From the NCBI RefSeq assembly GCF_040954835.1, contig NC_090711.1, positions 12,891,001 through 12,955,000 of the forward strand: a stretch of DNA of 64,000 nt. Direction: 5' to 3'. Both the position numbers and the translations under genes were made by a program. This DNA comes from Lepisosteus oculatus (Eukaryota; Chordata; Actinopteri; Semionotiformes; Lepisosteidae). Shown here piece after piece: positions 11,392 to 22,400 of this stretch. Each line of letters opens with the position of its first letter. Positions within the stretch are counted from its first letter, which is position 1. Below the pieces are notes generated by a model. The model saw only the letters and a list, made by a program, of their open reading frames with translations, made no database searches and was not told where the DNA came from.

Positions 11392-11615
11392 CGTGATTGC
11401 TGACCCTTGACCCAACGACCCTTGACCCAACCACCCGTGGGGTACTGTTCTCAAGTTGAAACACAAGCTGCTGGGTCACGACTAACCACGATGTTTTTAA
11501 GTGCCAATAACACACCGTTTTTCATGGATAAAAGCTAAAGGCCACCGCAGCACAATTTGTTTGCTATTTTTCCAAATTCGTTTCTGAAATAAAACCCCAG
11601 TTTAAGTTAAATTGC
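11392..11615 (+). terminator. ttpal: ttpal 3' UTR and polyadenylation signal
   Basis: The first AATAAA after the stop codon is at 11588-11593, about 200 nt downstream. It is followed within 30 nt by T-rich sequence. This is a likely main polyadenylation site, though longer forms cannot be excluded. Confidence 0.6.
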
Positions 11616-13077
11616 TCAGTTCACTTCATCTTTACTCGTGAAGCTGCTGGGCAGATCTTAACGAGAAACTCAAATGAGCAGCTGTGCAAATGTAACGTAA
11701 ATGTCAAATGCTACAAGGCTTGGAGTAAGGGTACAGGTTTTAATTAAAAACATGGCACACAGCTGGAAGTACCAAACACTGAAAAATCTAAGCTGTGCAG
11801 CTTCCGTTTTTAGATTTTATTATGACGGCCAGAATCATATTTTGAATGTTATAAGGAAGGAACATAATTTGATTTATGTTTTCATATATTTGGGGTACGA
11901 GTCATTCAACGGCAGAGTTTTGATTTGAAAGTCCGGTATTGTGTACCAAACATTTGTTAAATCAGTTAAATCTGTTCTGTTCTGAAGTAAAAATGCTTCT
12001 TATGTGATCTTGATTTTAGTGTGGCTTCACTCATAGCAGTATGCTCCTTTGATAAATGTATGCCTGTGTCCCTAATGTTATTTTGTAGCTTATTTCAATA
12101 CAATCATTTATGTAGAATCATAAGTCTTTGTAATAATAAGTCCATTTAGAAAGCTCATGTCCTATATCATATTGTGAGTGTTTGCTAACGTAGAACAGCA
12201 CTACCCCAGAGCAATAATAACATTGCTTGTTTTTTTTTGTTAAACATGAAATTGTATTTAAATTAGGGGATTTAATCAGTATTGTGCTGTGAGATTGTTC
12301 AATATTCTTAATGATTTTTAGAAATTAAGATTGTGTGGTTGCCAGGTTATTTTCTATGGTGTTGTTTTACCAAAAATTGAGAACTTCCTCTATAAGTGCT
12401 TTTTCCAAATTGGGAATTTCTCACATTTCTATTGAGATGAATGTGGTAGAAAAGTTTCCTTCGCTGCTGTCCTGCCAAATTAATGCTGCTTTGTACAGAG
12501 CTGCGACAGCTGGCCTGGTTCTCCATGAGACCTCGTCACTATGGCAGCTGCCCTGAAATTGCGCCATGAGGAATTGAATTGGAATTGAAAGTTAAGGGAA
12601 AGTTATTCAGTGCATACTAGGTTGTGCAAACCTGTATTAACTAGGTCACAGAATATGAGACATTTTTCCAGAATTGGGTCAACTTTGAGTCAGCTCTCAG
12701 TAGTTGAAAATCTTACATGCAAGCTATGAGGCTAAGCTTTAGGGAAGCACAACCTATACATAGATACTACCATGTGAAGTAAGGTGTTTGGAAGAGCAGG
12801 GTTGCCACAATCATAAATGTACACTATAAAATTACTTTCAACGAGCTTGGTTCTAGAGGGGTAGATGGTGTTCACCCTTCAGTAAATTGATACTGACAGG
12901 TCAATCTCAAGAGGCTTATATGTTCAGCTGTACCTCAGCCACATGGCTGGTGCTCGCCTGCCCAGATCCTCCCTACAGGAAAACACACAGGGGTGGTCTT
13001 GTATGTGGAGACTGGATTAAGTGGGATTTCAGGCTAGGGAACCCAGCTAATCTTCTGACCTCACTGTCACTCACATA
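11616..13077. other. Intergenic DNA between ttpal and serinc3
   Basis: AT-rich. Nothing coding or repetitive that I can name. Confidence 0.4.
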
Positions 13078-13632
13078 ATAGCAGCTGTCTCACCCTGCAA
13101 CTCACCACTGGCAGCCCCACTGAAGCTCAGCAGGTGGGAGCCTGGCCTGTGCCTGGATGGGAAACCTCCTGGGAAACTAAGGCTGCTGCTGGAAGAGGTG
13201 TCAGTGGGATCAGTGCTCACCATGGCATCTGGGTGGGTCCTAATGCCCCAGTATAGTGATGGGGACACTATACTGTATAAAAGATGCCGTCTTTCAGATG
13301 AAAGATATAACCAAGGTGTTGACCCTCCGTGGTTATTAAAAATACCAGGGCATCTTTTTAAAAAAAGAGTAGGGATGTAACCCTGGTGTCCTGGCCAAGT
13401 TTCCCATTAGCCTTTACTAATCATGGCCCCATAATAATCCCCATCTCTGAACTGGCTTTATCACTCTGTTCTCCTCCCCACTGATAGCTGGTGTGTACTG
13501 AGCGTACTGGTGCACTATGGCTGCCATCGCATCATCCAGGTGGGGCTGCACACTGGTGGTGATGGAGGGGAGACCCCATTACCTGAAAAGCACTTTGAGT
13601 GGAGTGTCCAGAAAATCTCTGTACAAGTTTAA
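13078..13632 (+). repeat. 5S rRNA-derived SINE, nearly full length
   Basis: It keeps a 5S-like head ('GAAGCTCAGCAGGTGGGAGC', 'GTGCCTGGATGGGAAACCTC'), the body 'GATGCCGTCTTTCAGATGAA' and 'CTATGGCTGCCATCGCATC', and a 3' end at 'GAGTGGAGTGTCCAGAAAAT'. CpG sites of the family are largely decayed to TpG/CpA, so this is an old insertion. Confidence 0.88.
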
Positions 13633-14940
13633 AGAAGAAGAACATGGAAAATGGCCTGCTGTTAATGAAAATTGTTGTATTGTTTCTACAGTCTGGTCAA
13701 TACAGAAAATTAAATGCGAATCAAATATATTCTAACAAAGGTACTCGGAGACAAGGAGGTTAAAAGTAAAACCCAGATGCTGTTGCCTTTTTATGGGTAT
13801 ATGGAGACTAAGTTACAAAGGAAACAGTGATAAAGGGAAAGTGTATGTGCTCCAATGTATTATCCTTTCAGTTTTGATTTCCTTCAGGTCTTGAATGAGG
13901 CCCTAACCCATGTTATCGATGTCAAGGTAAAGGCTTGTTTCTTAACAGAGATGTAGATAGCACTTTATTTCACTGTCTCGGAATAAGTGTGTACCTGTAA
14001 GAAAATAATGAAAATTCAGTTGTGCTGGGGAAATGTCAATACTGTCAATTGTGTTTTATTGTAATTACAGCAGCAATAATATGAAACGATGAGGTTGCTG
14101 TGGCAGTGGAAAATAAAGAAATTGGTACCGAGGAGGCTTTTTCCCCCACCCCGTTATTTTGTTATCGGTTTTGTGCATTTTCAAGTTAAGGCTCACGGCC
14201 CTGAATCCTGCAAGTAAATGCAGGGCAGAAGGAGGGAGTGTAGACAACATGAGACCCTGGTTCACGGGTAGCAGAGAGAGTCCTGGCCAAACTGCTCCCA
14301 TCCCCAGCGTCAAGTCCCCAGCTTGGGGAATGTGGGGTTCATGATCCAGGCATGAACGTCTGGTTCGTAGAGCTCAGCCCGGGCTTACCAACTGTACAAG
14401 GTGGGTATGGAGGTGCCTGCTCAGCACCAAGATGAGAGGACAAAATTGGTGAGGCCAGATTGGGTGGACATATACTAAAAAGTATAATAGGCAGGTTTTA
14501 TTTTGTCATGGTCAGGTATTGAGAGCCTAGGAGCTAGTAATTACTCATCAGGGTGTGAGAGCCAGGGTATTTATGCAATTTAAAGCAGTTATGATGTTTC
14601 TTGGGGAAGTAATTTCTACTCCAATGGACATTGTATTAAATAAACATCTTGCTCCCCTGTCATACTGGTTTAACACAATTAACACATTTCTACTAGTTAA
14701 CCTAATGCGGCAAGGTCATTATCTGGTAAACATTTGTTTAGAGGTTTTGGAAGCAAAGCAACCAGGTGATCCAGCGTGTCTGGAGGGCTGGAGCAGGCAA
14801 TCGCTCTCCAGAGTGCTGGAATTGATTCCTGATTAGCTGCTCCCTTAGACGAGTGAATCCTGACCTGTGGTACACAGGCCCTATACGGATATGTGAAAGC
14901 TGTACCACTGGTATGAAGGACAAGTTATCAGCTGATGACT
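13633..14940. other. Intergenic DNA with one exon-like segment
   Basis: No gene recognised. At 13888-13926 a 39-nt open stretch lies between an acceptor-like CCTTCAG and a donor-like AAG|GTAAAG; it is listed in the findings. The rest shows no named repeat. Confidence 0.35.
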
Positions 14941-15499
14941 GCTCTCTTCCTTCTTGAAAATGTGGTGTTAGAACTGGAAAAGGCTGAAAATCACATCTTT
15001 AGAGAACAGGGTTTCTGGTTTGTATCTCATCTGTGCTGTTTTTTTTAATTAATTGAACTAATTTCTCGATCAGTAGGCTCTCTTCCTTCTTGAAAATATG
15101 TTGTTAGAACTGGAAAAGGCTGAAAATCACATCTTTAGAGAACAGGGTTTCTGGTTTGTATCTCATCTGTGCTGTTTTTTTTAATTAATTGAACTAATTT
15201 CTCGATCAGTAGGTTCTCTTCCTTCTTGAAAATGTGGTGTTAGAACTGGAAAAGGCTGAAAAATCACATCTTTAGAACTGGAAAAGGCTTAGAACAGGGT
15301 TTCTGGTTTGTATCTCAGCTGTGCTGTTTTTTTAATTAATTGAACTAATTTCTCGATCAGTAGGCCCTCTTCCTTTTTGAAAATGTAGTGTTAGAACTAG
15401 AAAAGGCTGAAAATCACATCTTTAGAGAACAGGGTTTCTGGTTTGTATCTCAGCTGTGCTGTTTTTTTTAATTAATTGAACAACTTTTTCGATCAGTAG
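14941..15499. repeat. Four-copy tandem array, 136-bp unit
   Basis: Four head-to-tail copies start at 14941, 15077, 15213 and 15364, each beginning near 'CTCTTCCTTCTTGAAAAT' and ending 'TTCTCGATCAGTAG'. Copies 1, 2 and 4 are 136 bp. Copy 3 is 151 bp because 'TTAGAACTGGAAAAGGC' is locally duplicated. Copies 1 and 2 differ by only about two bases, while copy 4 carries most of the changes. No open frame spans the array. It lies between the 3' ends of ttpal and serinc3. Confidence 0.95.
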
Positions 15500-16738
15500 G
15501 ATGTATATTTTCCAACTCTCTAAATCCTGAAGTGTTCGACAGAGTTAGAAAGCTGGCAGGGTGATGCAGCGCCAGAACCGGAGTGTTCCACCACTCGTTT
15601 AAGTAACCCGTTTATCTTTAAACGCTGTGCCTCACTATTTTCCTACAGTAGCTGCTGCAAATTTCAAACACGCTGAAAAGGAGCAAGTAAACAGCATGGC
15701 CCAATGATCCACTGAAGAAATCACAGGAGTTTCCAGGCAACTCCAGCCTGTGAAGTGTGGAGAGTGAGGAACAGATCTGACCACCACAAAAAGGTAGGAG
15801 TTGGTTAAGAGCCATTTAGATTATTAGCGCAGAACATTCATTGTTTTGCCAAATGTTACTGTAAAGATCTATGTTGGACATATATGGATCTGTGTACTAG
15901 AGTTTTCTATAGCATTAAATTACCATTGTGTAGTTTCTTTAAATATATTGTACTCGCATTTTGTGTGTTATTTATGTCTGCAGCATGGTAATATTCTGTA
16001 CCTGGAAGTCACTAGTTCAGCCCAGCTGTTAATGATTTTTAAGGGAAAAGCTGCATCTCAACTCCACTACAATTTAAGTGCTGCCTACAACTCTGTAGGT
16101 GTAAAGAGGTAATAAAATAGTCACCATTACCAGAATTTGCATGGCCAAAATTGTATTGTGGTCTAAAGTGTTAAATTTGAAGTTAACAGCAAATATTTTA
16201 TAATGCTATTAGATATGATATTATTGATTATTAATAGAAATGATATTATTCACATCCAGCTGAAGACAGAAAGCATTGGCAACAGTGTTACTAATTTATT
16301 TATGATATCAAAAATTAACTCCTATATATATACTGCAAGCATATTGATTATTATTATATTAATCATTGTTTATTCCCACAAGCTGTAATTCTAGGCAAAT
16401 AAACTAAACACAAGAGTTGCCAATACCAAACATTAGCATAAATAATTGATCAGGAATATCAGAACTTGCTAGGATGACATTTGCTACAAACTATCCTACA
16501 ATGAATACTTATATACAACATTGTTTCAAATGAAAGGGTGCCAAAGGGTGTCAGAGCTGATTTTTTTCTCAATCCTGAGTTAATAAATTACATAACAGCA
16601 ATGAAAATGTAAATTCTATTTCTTTCTGGCAAACCCACAGTACAGTGAACACCACAGAACAGTATTGCACAACTACATAAGAAAAACGGTTATAAACTAA
16701 AAGAAAACATTTGGTTCATATACAGTAGTGTGCTTAAT
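15500..16738. other. Intergenic DNA, nothing recognised
   Basis: AT-rich. Short open frames here lack coding character, and no named repeat is present. Confidence 0.4.
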
Positions 16739-17050
16739 TATCCATCCATTTTCTAAATACGTTTGCTGGGGGCACTGGAACCTAACCCAGCAAGCAACAG
16801 GCTCTAGGCAGGATTCACCCTGAATGGGACAAGAGTCCATCAGAGGACACACAGACACAAACACACACACCCTCACACCAGGACCAGTTTTTACAGAAGC
16901 CTTTTAACCTACCAGTATGTCGTTGGACTGCGGGAGTAAACCGGAGCACTCGGAGGAAACCCATGCAAACTTGAAGGGAACGTGCAAACTCCACACACAC
17001 AGCATCCAGCGCTGTGAGTCAGCAATTTGAACCACTGTTCCATTGCCCCC
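16739..17050 (-). repeat. Dispersed tRNA-like fish repeat, near full length
   Basis: On the plus strand it starts 'ATCCATCCATTTTCTAAATA', then an ACACACAC-rich core, 'CCTACCAGTATGTCGTTGGA', 'GGAGCACTCGGAGGAAACCC' and 'CAAACTCCACACACACAGCA'. It ends in the complement of a tRNA-like B box and A box ('TTTGAACCACTG'). The minus strand is the sense strand of the element. Confidence 0.88.
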
Positions 17051-17755
17051 TCTGATACAGAGATCACATACAGGTGCTGGGAGAAAGAAAGCCCGAGTTT
17101 TGATTTCAGCAACAAGGTTGATAACGTAGTTGAGAGACATTTCACTTCCCAAATAGTCTCCACCTGTATCCTCAAGGGGTTCGTGTTTCACTCTTAATCC
17201 CGAAGAAGTCCACTGGGTTGATTGTGCAGTTATGCTCCAGAGTCACAGTCTATTTAGGTTTTCATTCCTCCTGCAGTGATTCCACTGAGCTAACCTTTAG
17301 TTTCATGGTTGTAGTTTTACACAGTCTTCAGCTGTTGTTATTGTTGATGAAGACCTATAAAACCTGTTGGACTGTGGGCCTAGGCATATCACACAGGTCG
17401 GAGAAACACTCCATGTCACATAATCATTTAACATTGTTTAACCATTCAGAGTATTTCTGAATAGATCGTTTTAAGAGATTTATATGAACGTTTACAAATT
17501 CATTGTGTTGTTTTCCTCATGAAAGATGACAGATCTGAGATCTGGCGCCGTGGTCAGTGTTGCATGAGATTGGTGGGAGACATGAGCTCAAACAACAGAG
17601 GCCTGAGAAATGATCAGATTCCTGCGGTCAATGAAGGAGGAGAGAGCAGCAACTGACTTGAAACGGAGGTATGTAAAAGAAATTCAGGCAGATGAAACAG
17701 TGGGTGGTAGGAAAAAATATCTGGCAAAGAAACTTGGTACTGGACTGCAATTTGT
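17051..17755. other. Intergenic DNA, nothing recognised
   Basis: No gene or named repeat. The open frames at 17218-17460 and 17610-17879 are short and non-homologous, and the second runs into the following repeat. Confidence 0.4.
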
Positions 17756-17758
17756 AGG

Positions 17759-18065
17759 GATCATGGTGACAGAGTGGCAAGCACTGCTGCTTCAAAGGGC
17801 TGGGGACCTGGGTTCAATTCCTGGGGTGCTGTCTGGGTGGAGTTTGCATGTTCTCCTTTGGTTCACTTGGGTTTCCTGACAGGTGTTCTGGTTTCCTTCC
17901 ATAGCCTGGAGACATCCTGTTCCATTAATTGGCTTCTGGCAAAACTGGCTCCGGTGTGAGTGTGTGCGCATTTGTGTCTGTGTGTGCCCTACAATAGACT
18001 GGGGTCCATCCAAGATGTATCCTGCTTTGCACCTGTAGATTGCTGGCACGATCTCCGGCTCCCCT
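17759..18065 (+). repeat. Dispersed tRNA-like fish repeat, sense orientation
   Basis: Begins with the A-box-like 'AGAGTGGCAAGCACTGCTGC' and the B-box-like 'GGGTTCAATTCC'. It continues 'GGTGCTGTCTGGGTGGAGTT', 'TGCATGTTCTCC', 'TTAATTGGCTTCTGGCAAAA', a TGTGTG-rich segment and 'AGACTGGGGTCCATCC'. It is the same family as 16739-17050 but in the opposite direction. Confidence 0.88.
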
Positions 18066-18495
18066 GTGATCTTGTATTGTATAAAACAATCAGTAAAAGG
18101 ATAGATTTATGATTAGCAGTTTGCTAGCCGTATATATACAGCATTTAAAAGTTTAGGTTAAACAGAACAATTTCCCCTTTTTTTAAAATAAACACTTCAC
18201 ATCCCCAAAAGTGACAAGTTGCCGTTGACTCAAGAGGAAGTACTGAACTGGGTTTATTTTAATCTGCGGTGATGCAACTGATTCCCTCTTAGAATCTTGA
18301 TTTTTCTGTTCCCAGGGCTTGTGTGTACAGCACATGTCCTACGCAGTAATACACGGCATACACTGTAATTCTCTGCGAGAAAGAAGGTTTTCCAAGACTG
18401 GTGTGAAACCCCCTTAAAACCTGTTCAGGACAATTCCTCTGTAAATGTTGATTATGTTTAACTGTTAATGAAAGCAGGCCAATCTAATCACAAAA
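18066..18495. other. Intergenic DNA next to the serinc3 3' end
   Basis: Nothing recognised before the candidate serinc3 polyadenylation signal at 18497. Confidence 0.35.
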
Positions 18496-18496
18496 A

Positions 18497-18502
18497 TTTA
18501 TT
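18497..18502 (-). terminator. serinc3: Candidate serinc3 polyadenylation signal
   Basis: AATAAA on the minus strand, about 860 nt past the serinc3 stop codon. It is the first canonical signal I find downstream. The interval reads as AT-rich 3' UTR with no repeat insertion. Assignment is by position only. Confidence 0.45.
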
Positions 18503-19360
18503 TTTTCATAGTGCAAAGCAAGGAAGTGCATACAAGTTGTTTTACTCAAGCATACAACTATCTTAGAGAAAGATTTCATTTTCTTTGTCTGCAATCCTTT
18601 AGCTGCAATTCAGACAAACAGGTAAAAAATACTTCTACAAATATTTGGCAAAAGCATCTAGTATCTCCATTAATCATAGCTTTTCAATATTACCTGAAAT
18701 AGTTTTCAACATAGATAAACTTCAAAACTTTTTAAAGAAAGAAATACATTTATAAAGTGCATCATTAATGAAACATAAGGCATTAAGTTGATCTCAGGAA
18801 AATCATAGTGTGTTATATTGGATTACAATCTCTTATTTAAATCTGTGCCTTTTAAATTAGATTTTGTCCAAGGTAAGAGAAGTGCTTCTGCAGCCTGAGA
18901 GTTAAGTTATTGTAGTACACAAGCTGACGTTTGCAATTTCCACCAAACCAGTCAGACAGGACTTAAAATATATTAACAGTAAAATTGCAAAAAAAGCTTT
19001 ACTAACAAATACATTCCGAGATCATGACTAGAAAAGTAAAATAGCTAGTGTACTTGAATCAACTTAATGCTGACAATCATTCCTCTTCAGACAAACCTAA
19101 CTTGAACGTTTTCTCAATACTTCATGTGAAGTGTACACAACCCAAGGACCCCAAGAGTTAGGTACCACTATGTTCAGACTAATCCAGTAACATTGATCTC
19201 ATGTTGATATACATGACAATTTGTCCAAAGTAAAAAAAACTGTCAAAAATACCCAATAATGCAATAATAATTTGTTCTAACTGGAACAAAACAACAACAA
19301 AAAGCAATGAGAGTTTTGGCTTTTTACAGGAGGGGATGAACTGGGGAAGATGTTCCTCCT

Positions 19361-19499
19361 TCAGTTGAAATCTCGGTTTGTGAGCACAATGGGTGCGATC
19401 AGGGTCCACACGTACAGAAGCAGGCAGATCCAGCTGGATGTGATCTTGACCCAGACCGATGGCCATGTGCTGCTCATTGTGGTGTAGTCCGCATTCGGG
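19361..19499 (-). CDS. serinc3: serinc3 last coding exon
   Basis: 139 nt. The acceptor CCTCTCTCCAG is followed by [39 protein letters not shown] and TNRDFN, then the stop at 19361-19363. Confidence 0.95.
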
Positions 19500-22400
19500 C
19501 TGGAGAGAGGACACAGGACGTGCGTTGTAAGACGGAATGTCTTGAGACCATATTCCCACAGACATTTCCACCACCCAGACTTCACAGTGCTTTGAAAAAT
19601 GAAAGTCTTGCTGCTTCCAGGAACTCAAAGCATTCTGTGAATCGTATACAGTTAGATATCTAAGTGCTATCTAACCTAAATCTGATTCCCCTGTTTTGCT
19701 CTTAGGGAAGTGTGGATACAATTTTCCAAGGGTACTGATAATCCCCACTTGCTCCAAGACAGCCATAGCAGCCATATCACCCTACAACTCACAACGGGCA
19801 GCCCACTGGAGCTCAGCAGGTGTCCTCCTGGGAAAGCTACAGTTGCTGCTGGAAGAAGTGTTAGTGGGGCCAGCAGGGGGTGCTCACCCTGCGGTCTGTG
19901 TGGGTCCTAATGCCCCAGTATAGTGGCGGGGACACTACACTGTAAAAGGGCGCCGTCCTTCAGGTGACACGTAAAACCAAGGTCTTGACTGTCTGAGGTC
20001 ATTAAAAATCCCAGGGCATCTCTTGAAAACAGCAGGGGTGTTACTTGGGTTTTGGCCAAAGTTCCCCCTGGCTTTACTAATCATGGCCTCCTAATAATCC
20101 TCATCTATGAATTGCCTTCATCACTTTGTTCTCCTCCCCACTAATAGCTGGTGTGTGTTGAGTATACTGGCGCACTATGGCTGCCGTCACATCTTCCAGG
20201 TGGGGCTGCACATTGGTGGTGGTGGAGGAGAGTCCCCATTACCTGTAAAGCGCTTTGAGTGGAGTGTCCAGAAAAGCGCGATATAAGTGTAAGCAATTAT
20301 TATTATTAAGACCTGGGCCCTTGAACATTACTGTGGCCAGATATAACTGCACCCCTTGTTCACCCACTAACACAGCCCTGACGTGAACCACTGGACGCTG
20401 ACACTTAAAACTCTTGCAAGGCAAAAAAAACAACCCTGAACAGAAGTAACATAATATGGCAAATGTTTTCTGAACATAGTAAATCCTACGGGTACGTGCC
20501 GCTGTGAAAGCGGTCAATGTCTATTAAGGTACCGATTCAGTTTGCCGAAAAATGCCTCCACGCACCAGGGCACAATTCTAGCCAAGACGAGAGTGAGGAC
20601 GTGGTTGGAGAAGGCGATGGTGTTGACTGAAATAACGCAGATCTCAGATTGCAATCCCACAGGTTGCCCGGCCTTCGCTGCCTTCTTGTGTCACTTACTG
20701 TAATTTGTCAGCTTTATCTTTAGTTTGGCAGCCAGCTGGAAGGCCGATAAAATTCGAACAGGCGGAAAAAAATGACCCCGCTCCCGATTTTGAGCTCGAA
20801 GGGTTCAAAGTCGCCAATAATCACGATAATCAAGGCAGGAGAGGATGAGACAACCAAAGATCATATACATCTCAATCAAAATATTTTTTCACTGAAAGTG
20901 TAGCATCAACCACAAAGGTAGGAGCACAAGGGAGGAGGGGGGCAGTTTTGAAGTGCTGTTGCTTTAGATGGATCTGTGTGACCTTTGTATAACCTTGCTA
21001 TGATGAAAAGGAAACGAGGAACATGTTGGCACAGGCTAAAAATCACATTTACTAGAAGCTTTCTGATGGGTAAGGAAGCGTTTCCATGGTTTCCCACAAG
21101 ATACTGACCTGTACCAGTTGGTGAGCGTCATCATGATGTACAGGGAGGCCAGGAAGAGCATGAAATGGAAGAAGGAGTAGCTGTACTGGACCGAGTCCTT
21201 CTCGTTGTCCTCCACGCGTCTCGGCCCCTCGCCGTCCTCCGCGTCCCCGGGGCTGCCGGCCGAGGTGTCGTCCAGCATGACCGAGTCCCTGGAGGACAGC
21301 GTCAGCTTGTTCACCTGGGTGGTGCTGGACGAGCGAATGCTGCAGGGGACGCAAGAGAACAGAGGGTTCGTGAGGCGCTACGGTACAGGATGGCCGCTGT
21401 GGGCCCGGGACGAAGCAGACTTCATACGGCTCCGGCGGCTCAGCTGCGACGCGGCTTGGTGCGTTTTAGGAAACACCCAGGACAAGGAATGGCAAGTAAC
21501 ATCAGATGGTTCCAGCACATCCTGCCAAGATGGAGCGCTTTTGTCCCTCGGTCTTTCCAATTCTGAATTTAACGTAAACTACTTTTATTAAAAACCCTGG
21601 CATAAATGTTAAATGTTAGCCAGGGACAGCGCAGCATGTCTTCAGTAAGGTACAGGGAGAGACGCATGTTTACTGACACACGTCCCCACTGTCAGTATCG
21701 CATGTGAGGTCACACACCAGTTAACCCCACCCCTGATACTTCCTTTGGCAGAGGTGCTGCGTGACATTTGAAGATTAAAAATTGTTGAATGTTAATGTTG
21801 AAACAGATGGGACCTCGAGGTTCCAAACACTACTCAAGGACGGTGCTCAAATACAAGACATTTGTAGGGATTTTCCAGGTCACTGTACCGCCTTGATACC
21901 ACCCTTCGTAAGAATTCCTCAGCTCTCTTCTCCTGTCTTCAGATTACTGTCTTTTTTGTTCCTCATAATCATAATGCTACAACCCTGCTGAGTGTAGCTC
22001 ATTTGTAATGTTTTCATGTTTTTATATTGATAGTTATTTTCTTTTCACTTCCAGTGCTCACTTTCAGTTTGTTGATCAATATGCAATATGTCAAGCATGG
22101 GAATATCAGCCAGGACATGTCCTGAAGAGAACCTGTTCAGAAAATATATACATGGTGCTAAACAGCTAGTTAGAGGGGAAAAGACTCCGTAACGTAGACT
22201 TCATTCTAAGTCTAATAATTCAAAAACATAATTCATAAACAAGAAGTAAGATGTTAAATTACAGAAACATACAGAGGATAAGAGCTTGTCTTTTAATAGA
22301 CAACTGCTACTAATGCCCTGCTGGTTTGAGGTTTCTGACGCATGTGTGCAGATACCAACCTGGAGTACAGGATGCAAAGGATGAAGATGGCCAATCCCAC

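Noticed and set aside
21165-21591. Plus-strand frames of about 130 codons
   Set aside because: They are antisense to serinc3 coding exon 9, whose minus-strand frame matches the SERINC family.
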